The notes under the pieces are model-generated. The model made no database searches. It worked only from the letters and a program-made list of their open reading frames with translations, and was not told the origin of the DNA. The position numbers and the translations under genes were made by a program. Positions 27,482 to 35,383 of a DNA stretch of 64,000 nucleotides are shown here, one piece after another; the first letter of the stretch is position 1; each line of letters opens with the position of its first letter. The DNA comes from CALSPH01 sp041690035 (GTDB lineage: Bacteria; Bacteroidota; Bacteroidia; NS11-12g; UBA955), in the NCBI GenBank assembly GCA_041690035.1, contig JBDNFC010000009.1:58623-122622 (forward strand), read 5' to 3'.

Positions 27482-27549
27482 TTAAAGTTTGGTGTTCCGC
27501 CACCACCCTTAGCAGTGTTTATTTCTTTTAACAACCTTTTGGCTGCTAA
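27482..27549 (+). repeat. palindromic repeat, copy A (degraded 3' arm)
   Basis: Copy A shares the 5' arm and core of copies B and C: GTGTTCCGCCACC, then CTTAGCAGTGTTTATTTC and CCTTTTGGCTGC. The 3' arm (GAGGTG...ACACC...CAGGGA) is replaced by AT-rich sequence. It ends 11 bp from the stop codon of the minus-strand DUF1801 gene. The three copies have the same orientation. Confidence 0.7.
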
Positions 27550-27560
27550 ATTTTAGAGTT

Positions 27561-28016
27561 CTATTTTTTTAGCTTACTTTCATAAATCTGTATCCACTCT
27601 GCAACAGTCATTTTTTGCATAAGTTTCCCAATAAGATTGTAGGGTATGTCATCCAATTTTTTAAAGCGGATACAACTTTTTCCCATGTCTAATTTTTGAT
27701 TGGTGTGCTTAGCATATTCAGCCACAAACCAGTCTAGTAATTTGGGATTAGCATATATTCCCATGTGATAAAAATTAATAGAATTTTTTTGTGAAGCTAT
27801 TCCAGCAAATGGAAGTGGCTCACTTGGTTTGCAATGATAACCCGCAGGATAAAGTTTATGCGATACCACATAACCCAATCCGCCATAACTAATGGCTGCT
27901 TCAAACCCTTTGGGTAAATTTTTTACAATGGTTTCGTGTAATTTGTTAAAAGGTTCTGCCCTGTCTGTGGGCAAGCTTATTAGAATTTCATCAACTGTTT
28001 TTCCTACTGCTTGCAT
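27561..28016 (-). CDS. DUF1801 (YdhG-like) protein
   Basis: From the ATG at 28016 (MQAVGKTVDEIL) the protein has 151 residues; a TTG at 28043 would add nine residues and overlap the upstream gene. The DUF1801 pattern is clear: LPTDRAEPFNKL, NLPKGFEAAISYGGLGYVV, then FYHMGIY, LDMGKSCIRFKKLDDIP and VAEWIQIYE. The fold is related to frataxin-like/iron-chaperone proteins of the YdhG type, but the function is not established. It follows the unknown secreted protein gene closely on the same strand. Repeat copy A lies right after its stop. Confidence 0.88.
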   Translation of the reverse strand: MQAVGKTVDEILISLPTDRAEPFNKLHETIVKNLPKGFEAAISYGGLGYVVSHKLYPAGYHCKPSEPLPFAGIASQKNSINFYHMGIYANPKLLDWFVAEYAKHTNQKLDMGKSCIRFKKLDDIPYNLIGKLMQKMTVAEWIQIYESKLKK

Positions 28017-28039
28017 ATTGTGTTTTGAGTTTTTGGATA

Positions 28040-28942
28040 TCAAAATTTAAAAAAATCAGTCATTTTTTTCTTTGCAAAATAGTCTAATCTATTATCCAAA
28101 ATGGTGACGTAAAGTTTTTGATTTTCATTTAATAACTTTGTAATTTCCTTGTTTCCTTTATCAACACTACAAACCAATTCGTTACCCATAAATTCTTTTG
28201 CTTTCAGTTTTCCAACAACTGTTTTGGTTCCATTAAGAAAATAAAATACTTCAAATTTGCTGTCATCCGCAAGCCATCCTTTTTTAAAAGAAATTTGCAT
28301 GTGTTCTCCATTTTTAACAATAATAGTTTCCGCAATTCCTTTTTTACTTTTTGCCTCTATGGCATCTATAGATAGTTCAACAGGCAATGCATAATTTACA
28401 ATGTCCGGAAAATAGGAAGCCACGGCAGCTCTACAGAAACTTATAGCAACAGCTGCACTTTGGTTTCTGTGATACGAGGAATAGTCCATAGGAGGTAAAT
28501 ATATACCCTTTTCTTTTTTTACATCTAACATATCAAACATCATTGCAACGTATCCTCTATTACCTGTTTCAGTTTTTTGATTCCTATCAACAGTCACTTC
28601 AAATTTAGAAGCAACGCTAACTATATCTGCAACTATAAAGTAATCAATGTTATGCGGGTTGTTTGCTTTTAAGGCTGATTTATTGTTTTGCAATACTTTA
28701 AAATATCGCTTATTACTATCTGCTAATAAGGTATCAGCATCAAAAACGGTAAATCTAGTTAAGTCTGAAAATGCTTTCTTTAGTTTATCTTTCATAAATG
28801 CTATATCCTGTGCTGACGCAGCTGAGTTGGATGAAAGAGTATAAATGGCAATATTAAAATGAGGCACGGAATCAGATTGTGCACTTATAATTGAATAGGA
28901 GGCAGACAATATAATCAATAAAATTTTTTTGATAGTTTTCAT
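28040..28942 (-). CDS. exported protein of unknown function
   Basis: The 300-residue protein has a signal peptide (about 1-22, ending SIISAQ). The mature domain has an alpha/beta start (HFNIAIYTLSS, KLKKAFSDLTRFTVFDAD, YFIVADIVSVASKFEVTVDR) reminiscent of CsgG- or LPP20-like periplasmic domains. A second domain from about residue 190 has a beta-rich pattern (IIVKNGEHMQISF). I do not recognise a named family. It is immediately upstream of the DUF1801 gene and 49 bp from repeat copy B. Confidence 0.65.
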   Translation of the reverse strand: MKTIKKILLIILSASYSIISAQSDSVPHFNIAIYTLSSNSAASAQDIAFMKDKLKKAFSDLTRFTVFDADTLLADSNKRYFKVLQNNKSALKANNPHNIDYFIVADIVSVASKFEVTVDRNQKTETGNRGYVAMMFDMLDVKKEKGIYLPPMDYSSYHRNQSAAVAISFCRAAVASYFPDIVNYALPVELSIDAIEAKSKKGIAETIIVKNGEHMQISFKKGWLADDSKFEVFYFLNGTKTVVGKLKAKEFMGNELVCSVDKGNKEITKLLNENQKLYVTILDNRLDYFAKKKMTDFFKF

Positions 28943-28990
28943 TCAGCAATTATAACAATAATTATCAATATTGTATTTATAATTTATTTC

Positions 28991-29078
28991 CTCAAAGTTG
29001 GTGTTCTGCCACCTACCTTGGCAGTATCTATTCCCTCATTAGCTTTTGGCTTCGAGGTGAGAAACACCAGACAGGGAA
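28991..29078 (+). repeat. palindromic repeat, copy B
   Basis: This 88-bp copy has the shared frame CTCAAAGTTGGTGTTC, a core with CCTTGGCAGT and GCTTTTGGCTTC, then GAGGTGAGAAACACC and CAGGGA. GGTGTTCT in the left part can pair with AGAAACACC on the right with a bulge. It ends 2 bp from the stop codon of the minus-strand nuclease gene (29081), so it would form the 3' end of that transcript. Confidence 0.75.
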
Positions 29079-29080
29079 AT

Positions 29081-30205
29081 CTATAATATTCTAATGTCAT
29101 CAAGTTTAAGGAAAAATTTATTTCTGCAATCGCTAAGAATTTTAATAACTTTCCTCAAAATAAATTCTGGCGGCTGACTTAATTGTGAAATGATTTGTTC
29201 TATTTCATAGCTTTCCTTAATATTTTGTAATGGATAATAAAGTTTAAGATACTTTACTTTGTCAAAAGACTCATCGTCAGATGCAGTAACTATCAACATA
29301 TATAGAAACATTTGCAATAAGTCATTTCTAGTTAATTTTTTACCTGTTTTTAATTCTATAATTGAGTTTTCAGAGAGGAAATCTATACGACCTCGAATTT
29401 CTTCAAACGAACAAGAAACCTGATAAGAATCCAAAATTTCTATTTTATTAATAAATTCATTGTTTTTGCTTAATACATTATGTAATTGTTTTATTTCCTC
29501 ATCATAATTAAAAAATATTTTTTTTATATTATAAAAAATTGAATCAGAATAACCTCCTCCTCCTATTCTCAGATAATAAGGCAATTGAATAATCAAGTTT
29601 TCAAAATACAGTAATTTTAATAACTGAATACCGCTAATTTTCTTCTTACTATATACATCAGTTAACAAAAAATTAAAACAATTTTCAATCAGTTTACTTA
29701 ATATATTATAATCTATAAAATAATTACCATTTACATTTTCAAACTCGTACAATTGTATGCCATCAATAAAGTTATAAGGGTATACTTTTTCAGACTTAGC
29801 ACCTCTGCTTACAACTTTATATAAAGCATCGTTTTCTAATTCGAACAATTGATAAAAAACAACAATTCTATCAGTTAATAAATTTAATGAATTAGAATAA
29901 TGAGTAATCCTTTTGCTTTCTTTATTTTTTAATCCCTCGAGAAATTCTTTTATGATACTTTGATATTTTAAAATGTCCCTTTCAATTAGAATATTTTCCA
30001 TATTCTTGTATTGATTAATTAAAATGTATTGTTCAACAACAGTTCCTATAATACTGCTAGATAAAAAACTAGTTACAAATCTTGTTTTAGTTATATCTCG
30101 TTTCAATTGATTTATATCAATGAAACTTTCTAACAATTTTTTTACATCGGGATTCCTAATTGCATCAGAAACTGTAAATTGCCAATTATTCATACGCTTA
30201 TTCAA
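29081..30205 (-). CDS. PD-(D/E)XK nuclease-family protein, RecB/Cas4-like
   Basis: The 374-residue protein has a mostly helical N-terminal two thirds without a recognised domain. The C-terminal part holds a nuclease core: Asp275 in GRIDFL, Glu284-x-Lys286 in IIELKTG, and Gln298-x3-Tyr302 in LLQMFLYM. This D...EXK...QxxxY order is that of the RecB/Cas4 branch of the PD-(D/E)XK superfamily, which cuts DNA with Mg2+. Helicase motifs are absent. The gene is flanked by palindromic repeats B and C and lies in the accessory region, so a recently acquired or mobile gene is likely. A defence role is possible but unproven. Confidence 0.7.
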   Translation of the reverse strand: MNKRMNNWQFTVSDAIRNPDVKKLLESFIDINQLKRDITKTRFVTSFLSSSIIGTVVEQYILINQYKNMENILIERDILKYQSIIKEFLEGLKNKESKRITHYSNSLNLLTDRIVVFYQLFELENDALYKVVSRGAKSEKVYPYNFIDGIQLYEFENVNGNYFIDYNILSKLIENCFNFLLTDVYSKKKISGIQLLKLLYFENLIIQLPYYLRIGGGGYSDSIFYNIKKIFFNYDEEIKQLHNVLSKNNEFINKIEILDSYQVSCSFEEIRGRIDFLSENSIIELKTGKKLTRNDLLQMFLYMLIVTASDDESFDKVKYLKLYYPLQNIKESYEIEQIISQLSQPPEFILRKVIKILSDCRNKFFLKLDDIRIL

Positions 30206-30349
30206 AAAACAGCATATAAATTACTTCAAAAGTTAGGTTTTTTTTAGTCATTAATATCTCAATGCAAACCTAAGTAATTCATCTACTTTTTACAATATTA
30301 TTTTCTTAAACTTGAAGTTATAAATAACCTTTTCCCTGAGTTGTATTTT

Positions 30350-30439
30350 CTCAAGGTTGGTGTTCCTTCACTATCCTTTGCAGTCATTATTTCCATAGCA
30401 ACTTTTGGCTGCGAGGTGAAGGAACCCCGCACAGGGAGG
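30350..30439 (+). repeat. palindromic repeat, copy C (best preserved)
   Basis: This 90-bp copy has GGTTGGTGTTCCTTCAC at the left and GAGGTGAAGGAACCCCGC at the right. TTCCTTCAC and GTGAAGGAA pair perfectly. The inner GCAG and CTGC also pair. Compared with copy B, both sides of the outer stem differ while pairing is largely kept, which points to a conserved hairpin. The right end carries CAGGGAGG. Confidence 0.8.
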
Positions 30440-30441
30440 AA

Positions 30442-30837
30442 GATTCTATTGAACTGAAAAATATATTAAGCTTTATAGATGATAATGTTTTTAGACAGAT
30501 TACACTAACGCAATATTTTCATGAAGAATTTAATAGATCTAGTGCAAATAACTTTGAAAACCATATCAATTTTGCTAAAAAGCACATTACTCTTCCGTTT
30601 TTATTTACCCCATTAATGGAAGAATATCAGCAAATTAAAAATGAAGTAAATAACCAAATAGATTATGATAAAAGAAGTCTAGAAGGAAATAAGAAAGACG
30701 GATATAAATTTACATACCTAAAAAACCAAACTGGAGAATTTGCCAGTCTGAACACAGTCCAACTTTTTTATATGGAAGGTCAAGCACTTAGTGGAATTCC
30801 CTCTCCCTGCGTGGTATTTTCACCTCGCTGCCTATAG
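30442..30837 (+). pseudogene. ORF fragment bounded by repeats C and D
   Basis: An open frame runs from within repeat C through 30442 to a TAG ending at 30837. The unique part (30442-30797) encodes about 118 hydrophilic residues, including TLTQYFHEEFNRS and KKHITLPFLFTPLMEEYQQ; the only internal ATG start is at 30616. The frame is fused to repeat sequence at both ends, so both termini of the original gene appear lost. I do not recognise the protein. It looks like a piece of a gene trapped between repeats. Confidence 0.5.
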
Positions 30838-31009
30838 TGTTGATTTTCATTATCTATGACCCTTGGAAACGTATCCGTTATTTTTTACAGCAACAATAAA
30901 AGACTGGAAATACCTTCTTAAAAAAGACAGGAACAAGGACATAATTCTTGAGAGCCTTGCATTCTTAACTTTATGCAGCGCGGTGATAACACCACGCAGG
31001 GAGAAGGGA
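30798..31009. mobile_element. 212-bp element with about 40-bp terminal inverted repeats
   Basis: The left end (30798-30837, with TCTCCCTGCGTGGTATTTTC) and the right end (30969-31009, with ATAACACCACGCAGGGAGA) are inverted copies matching at roughly 34 of 41 positions with one gap. Both ends share the GAGGTG...ACC...CGCAGGGAGA pattern with the right arms of copies B and C, so they belong to one repeat family. The 131-bp interior has no open frame. The shape is MITE-like, but no target-site duplication was found. Confidence 0.6.
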
Positions 31010-31113
31010 AGATGAAACTTTGCTTGAATATCACCCGCAGTGGTCATTAAAATGAAATGGAAATGTGAAATTTAATTATGTTGCCCAGCTTTTTTGCTTA
31101 CTTTTTTGGCAAT

Positions 31114-31163
31114 GAAAAAAAGTAAGAAAGAAAAGTAATGAAGTAAGAATTAAAATTTATAGC
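31114..31163 (+). repeat. direct repeat, copy 1 of 2
   Basis: An A-rich block with AAAAAAAGTAAG at the start and AATTAAAATTTATAGC at the end is repeated at 31249-31298 with about a dozen differences. The copies are 135 bp apart in the same orientation. The shared TGAAGTAA-AATTAAAATTTAT segment is too long for chance even in AT-rich DNA. Confidence 0.6.
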
Positions 31164-31248
31164 TATCAAAAACAAAATTATAAAAGCTTCTTCCTGCATG
31201 GTCTCCTCAAACACACAGCAATATTATTAAATTTACCAGCCTTAAAAT

Positions 31249-31298
31249 CAAAAAAAGTAAGCAAATAAAGCATTGAAGTAATAATTAAAATTTATGGC
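31249..31298 (+). repeat. direct repeat, copy 2 of 2
   Basis: This is the second copy of the block described at 31114-31163, with AAAAAAAGTAAG at the start and AATTAAAATTTATGGC at the end. Confidence 0.6.
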
Positions 31299-31390
31299 AC
31301 TCCCCTATTCACAAGGCTTGTGCAGTAAAAATAATTGGACTAATTTTGTAAACAGCAACAAAGCTTTAATAAATTAATACCATAAAAAAA

Positions 31391-31410
31391 GCCACTATTA
31401 AAATAGTGGC
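31391..31410 (-). terminator. terminator of the T9SS cargo gene
   Basis: GCCACTATT (31391-31399) pairs with AATAGTGGC (31402-31410). An A-run before it gives seven Ts on the minus strand, 27 bp after the cargo gene's stop. The plus strand also has five Ts, so it may work both ways. Confidence 0.88.
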
Positions 31411-31436
31411 TTTTTGTTATTGTGGCTTTAATAAAT

Positions 31437-32540
31437 TTATTGCACAGTGATTTTAGTTTGATAAGTAACACCGTTTTCACTTACGTTTACAATATAACTT
31501 CCAGATACTAAATCTGCAACATTTAACATGTTGTTATCTAAATTTCCGGTTTTTATAGTTTGTCCTATTGCATTTGTAATTGAAAAAACTGCATTATTTG
31601 CTAAACCCTCAAAATTAATAACCCCATTTGTTGGATTAGGATACACTTTTAAATTACTAAAAGGATTATTTACCAGTGTTGCAACTGCCTTGGCATCAAT
31701 AAAAATAGGATCATCTACATCTGTTCCTTCATAATAGTACTCCACAATTGGAAATCCATATCCACTGTTAGAAGTCCACCATTGGTGAGATCTACTGGTA
31801 TCAGAAGAAGGGGACAAACCAAGTTGCGCAGCTTGTGCGCTAGATACTGTAATCCAATTGCCTCTTATAAATGCACGGTATGTACTTAATGATATTTCGT
31901 CAATATTAATCATCAAACAATTATTAATATTATTGGTATTGCTAAATTTCACTGTTCCAAAACCAATTCCTTTATATACTCGTTTTTCTTTACTAATTAT
32001 TTCAATTGAATCTATAGAAGGTGCTGGACCTGGACCATCAGGGTCAAATCCGAGATATTCCCTAGTGGATGAAGAAGAAGAATCACTAATAACAGTATTA
32101 TTGGTAATTGGATATCTCATGATTGAAAAGTTATATATAAAAGAAGCATATTTCTTAATAGCAACATCTGTGCTAGTGTCAGAGATAAGACCTAATGCGT
32201 TAAACCCTGTTGAAGATTTATTTGCCATAATATAGGTATCATCTGAACCTGTTTTTAGTATCAAATTACAATTAGGCGCTAAAAGGGGAGTAAATGCAGG
32301 TTTCCAATCAGGATTAAAGCATGTTATAATAGTTGTATCATGTTTTTGCAAAGCTGAAAAATCCCAAATCTTTGCAACAGGCCCTCCTGTTTGTAGGGCT
32401 AAATTCAAATTTTGAGAAGTGTCAGAATATTGATTAAATTTAAGTCCAGTGGAAATAATGTGGTTACTATTAATAGTTACCTGAGAAGAAGCAGCCATAC
32501 TTATGGATGTCAAAATTATTGTAGTGTATATTTTTTTCAT
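31437..32540 (-). CDS. secreted protein with T9SS type A sorting domain
   Basis: From the ATG at 32540 (MKKIYTTIILTS) the protein has 367 residues and a signal peptide (cleavage about residue 20, ASSQ); the open frame extends 54 bp upstream but passes through the promoter box. The C-terminal about 75 residues form a type A T9SS sorting domain: LKVYPNPTNGVINFEG, then GSYIVNVSENG and a terminal TKITVQ. PorU would remove this domain at the surface. The 270-residue passenger is beta-rich, with no recognised enzyme motif. The protein should be exported by the system encoded at 56-64 kb. Confidence 0.9.
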   Translation of the reverse strand: MKKIYTTIILTSISMAASSQVTINSNHIISTGLKFNQYSDTSQNLNLALQTGGPVAKIWDFSALQKHDTTIITCFNPDWKPAFTPLLAPNCNLILKTGSDDTYIMANKSSTGFNALGLISDTSTDVAIKKYASFIYNFSIMRYPITNNTVISDSSSSSTREYLGFDPDGPGPAPSIDSIEIISKEKRVYKGIGFGTVKFSNTNNINNCLMINIDEISLSTYRAFIRGNWITVSSAQAAQLGLSPSSDTSRSHQWWTSNSGYGFPIVEYYYEGTDVDDPIFIDAKAVATLVNNPFSNLKVYPNPTNGVINFEGLANNAVFSITNAIGQTIKTGNLDNNMLNVADLVSGSYIVNVSENGVTYQTKITVQ

Positions 32541-32548
32541 ATCGCTGG

Positions 32549-32556
32549 CAAAAATA
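32549..32556 (-). promoter_or_regulatory. TAnnTTTG promoter box of the T9SS cargo gene
   Basis: On the minus strand the sequence reads TATTTTTG, an exact match to the -7 consensus, 8 bp before the ATG at 32540. It supports this start over the longer frame. Confidence 0.65.
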
Positions 32557-32665
32557 ATACTAATCAATAAGTTAAAAAAACATAATATTGTCATAAATAA
32601 TTGATAATTTAATTAATAAGGGCTTTTAATAAACTAAAAAAATGTTGTTCTTTGCAAAGCAAAAT

Positions 32666-34201
32666 ATGAGCAATCAAAAAATTTTAATTCTAGACTTTGG
32701 CTCACAATATACGCAGCTAATTGCAAGAAGAGTTAGAGAAAACAATGTTTATTGTGAAATTCACCCTTATCATCATTTACCAGATTTAAATGACACAATT
32801 GTAGGAATCATATTGTCAGGTAGCCCATATTCTGTAAAAGATAATGAAGCACCGATTATTCCTATCGAAAAGCTATTGCTGTTAAAAGTGCCCATTTTGG
32901 GCGTTTGCTATGGAGCTCAATGGCTTGCACAATTTTATGGAGGTACTGTGGGCGCTAGCGATCATAGAGAATATGGCAGAGCATTGCTAAAAGGCATAAT
33001 AAACGATAATCCATTATTGAAAAATGTTCCCCAAGAATCACAAGTTTGGATGAGCCATGGCGATACAATTACAGCTATTAGTGATAGAATAGAAACGATT
33101 GCGAGCACAAACACAATACCAAATGCAGCTTTTGTAATAAAAAACCTGCCTATTTATGCCATTCAATTTCATCCAGAAGTTACTCATTCAGCAGATGGAA
33201 AACAAATTATTAAAAATTTTCTATTCGAAATTTGTAATTGTGTTGCAGATTGGACTCCTGAAAATTTTATACAAGAAACCATTAGTAAATTACAAAACGA
33301 ATTGGGTGAAGACGAGGTAATACTTGGCCTAAGTGGTGGGGTAGATTCTTCTGTGGCTGCAATTTTATTGCATAAAGCCATTGGCAACAAGCTTAAATGT
33401 ATTTTTATTGATAATGGATTATTGCGCAAAAATGAATTTAATGAAGTGCTTGAAACTTTCTCTAAATTAGGTCTAAATATTAAAGGAATTGATGCCTCAG
33501 AAAAATTTTATAAAGATCTTGCCAATAAAACCGATCCAGAAGAAAAGCGCAAAAGTATTGGCAAAGTATTTATAGATATTTTTAATGAAGAGGCCAATGC
33601 ATTTAAAAATGCAAAATGGCTAGCTCAAGGCACGATATATCCCGATGTGATAGAAAGTGTTTCGGTAAAAGGCCCATCTGCGACCATAAAAAGCCATCAT
33701 AATGTTGGAGGATTGCCAAAAGACATGAAACTAAAAGTGGTGGAGCCTTTAAGAAATCTGTTCAAGGACGAAGTAAGACTTGTTGGCAGAAGTTTAGGCA
33801 TTGCCGCCCACATACTAAACAGACATCCTTTTCCAGGCCCAGGCTTGGGCATTAGAATATTAGGAGAGGTAACTGCCCAAAAAGTAAAAATACTGCAAGA
33901 TGCAGACTATATTTATATGCAGCAACTTATAAAACATAATTTATACAATCAAATTTGGCAAGCAGGCACTATTTTTCTACCCGTGCAATCTGTAGGTGTA
34001 ATGGGTGATGAAAGAACTTATGAAAACGCAGTAGCCTTGCGTGCAGTTACCTCTCTAGATGGCATGACAGCAGATTGGTTTCATTTTCCTTACCCTGTTT
34101 TAGCAGAAATTTCGAATGAAATTATCAATAAAGTAAAAGGGATAAATAGGGTTGTTTATGATATTAGTAGCAAACCTCCCGCAACTATAGAATGGGAATA
34201 A
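32666..34201 (+). CDS. guaA: GMP synthase (glutamine-hydrolysing)
   Basis: From the ATG at 32666 (MSNQKILILD) the protein has 511 residues, the normal length. The class I glutamine amidotransferase domain has Cys81 in GVCYGAQ and FHPEVTHS for the His/Glu pair. The ATP-pyrophosphatase domain has the PP-loop GLSGGVDSS (about 222-230), and the C-terminal dimerisation domain ends SSKPPATIEWE, as in all GuaA. The enzyme converts XMP to GMP. An upstream ATG at 32642 would add eight atypical residues overlapping a TTTG-rich promoter-like stretch. The next gene follows after 37 bp. Confidence 0.97.
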   Translation: MSNQKILILDFGSQYTQLIARRVRENNVYCEIHPYHHLPDLNDTIVGIILSGSPYSVKDNEAPIIPIEKLLLLKVPILGVCYGAQWLAQFYGGTVGASDHREYGRALLKGIINDNPLLKNVPQESQVWMSHGDTITAISDRIETIASTNTIPNAAFVIKNLPIYAIQFHPEVTHSADGKQIIKNFLFEICNCVADWTPENFIQETISKLQNELGEDEVILGLSGGVDSSVAAILLHKAIGNKLKCIFIDNGLLRKNEFNEVLETFSKLGLNIKGIDASEKFYKDLANKTDPEEKRKSIGKVFIDIFNEEANAFKNAKWLAQGTIYPDVIESVSVKGPSATIKSHHNVGGLPKDMKLKVVEPLRNLFKDEVRLVGRSLGIAAHILNRHPFPGPGLGIRILGEVTAQKVKILQDADYIYMQQLIKHNLYNQIWQAGTIFLPVQSVGVMGDERTYENAVALRAVTSLDGMTADWFHFPYPVLAEISNEIINKVKGINRVVYDISSKPPATIEWE

Positions 34202-34238
34202 TGCCTTTGGCACAAAAATTGAGCTAACAAAATAAACC

Positions 34239-35372
34239 GTGAAAAAAACCGCTATTTTTGCCTTTACATTACTTATTATATTGATGTCTTTTAAAAAAGA
34301 TAGAGATAAAGAGGCAATAGCTATTTCACAAACAGAGTTTAAAGTTGCTTTGATTATGCCACTTTACTTAAAAAATCCTTCGAGAAGAAAAAATGATACA
34401 ACACAAATTATTTATGATTATTACGAAGGGGTGCAAATTGCAATTGGAGAATTAAATAAATTAGGCATCAAAATGAAACTCTTTGTTTTCGATGATCAAA
34501 TGGATTCTTTTACCGTAGACAGTATATTTAAACTAGAAAAAATGAAAGAAATGAACACTATTATAGGTCCATTTTTTAAGTTTCACGAAATAGGAGAAAA
34601 ATTTTGTGGCACATATCAAATTCCTTTAGTTTCGCCTTTCAAACATTACAAAAGAAAAACAAAAACAGTATTTCCACACATCAATTTTATTGCATGCGAT
34701 AGCATATCCGCTTTTGGAGAAGGAATGGGTATAGCTAGGGCATACCCTACTCAACAATTAATAATTTTAAACAATGGAAAGCCAGAAAATTATCACCATA
34801 GAAAATTATTTAAAGAGGGATACAATAGGGTGAGCAATTTAGAAATAACCACTATAAATGAAACCGATATTGCTAAAATTAACACAATAGTGGCAACAAA
34901 AACGAATACAATAGTTTATGCACCAACAGCCAATCTAAATGTCATAAATCAACTTGCAATATTAAGCAAGGCGAATAAAATCATACTTTGCCTACCCTCA
35001 GAAAGTAAAAAAATAGAAGGTTTTGGAAAAAAGGGAATGACTGCAGCCAATGCACATTTTGGTGATAATACATATTATAACATCTATGACCTTGCAACAC
35101 TTAATTTTCGCAAATTATACAGGGCTCAATTTCGATGGGAAGCCAATATATATCATTTTTCAGGATATGATCATTTTAAATTTATTGGACAATCTTTGAT
35201 GACATTTCACCAATTTTATCCACAAAGATTAAAGGAAGCAAAATTTGATGACGGACTAATGCACACCTTCTTACTAAAAAGCAGTTCTTATGGAAGTTTT
35301 GAAAATGCAGGTTGCAAAATCGTTAAATACGCGTCTAACTCAAATGAAAAAATATTGATAAACCAAAAATAA
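34239..35372 (+). CDS. periplasmic-binding-protein-like protein next to guaA
   Basis: The 377-residue protein starts at GTG (MKKTAIF) with a signal peptide of about 18 residues. The body resembles type 1 periplasmic-binding folds of branched-chain amino-acid receptor type: FKVALIMPLYLKN, YDYYEGVQIAIGELNKLGIKMKLFVFDD, TIIGPFF, and PLVSPF. In Bacteroidota a LysM protein with this domain often follows guaA; no LysM repeat is visible here. A transporter is not encoded nearby, so it may be a cell-wall or sensor protein. Its function is unknown. Confidence 0.7.
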   Translation: MKKTAIFAFTLLIILMSFKKDRDKEAIAISQTEFKVALIMPLYLKNPSRRKNDTTQIIYDYYEGVQIAIGELNKLGIKMKLFVFDDQMDSFTVDSIFKLEKMKEMNTIIGPFFKFHEIGEKFCGTYQIPLVSPFKHYKRKTKTVFPHINFIACDSISAFGEGMGIARAYPTQQLIILNNGKPENYHHRKLFKEGYNRVSNLEITTINETDIAKINTIVATKTNTIVYAPTANLNVINQLAILSKANKIILCLPSESKKIEGFGKKGMTAANAHFGDNTYYNIYDLATLNFRKLYRAQFRWEANIYHFSGYDHFKFIGQSLMTFHQFYPQRLKEAKFDDGLMHTFLLKSSSYGSFENAGCKIVKYASNSNEKILINQK

Positions 35373-35383
35373 GCTTATTTATT

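Larger units (their letters stand above)
31010..31436. other. gene-free stretch with decayed repeats
   Basis: This stretch holds a hairpin (CTTACTTTTTT 31097-31107 with AAAAAAGTAAG 31116-31126), a direct repeat (31114-31163 and 31249-31298), and a weak further relative of the terminal repeat at about 31187-31215 (TTCCTGCATGG). The terminator at 31391-31410 belongs to the next gene. No coding frame is convincing. Confidence 0.55.

Noticed and set aside
27482..30439. True integron attC sites
   Set aside because: The GTTRRRY/RYYYAAC core is not matched and no integron integrase is visible. It is kept only as an analogy in the findings.
27482..31009. CRISPR array
   Set aside because: The repeats are only three main copies, about 90 bp long, and spaced by whole genes; no cas genes apart from a Cas4-like nuclease fold are present.
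31858..32235. 125-codon plus-strand frame
   Set aside because: It lies antisense to the T9SS cargo protein, which has a signal peptide and sorting domain.
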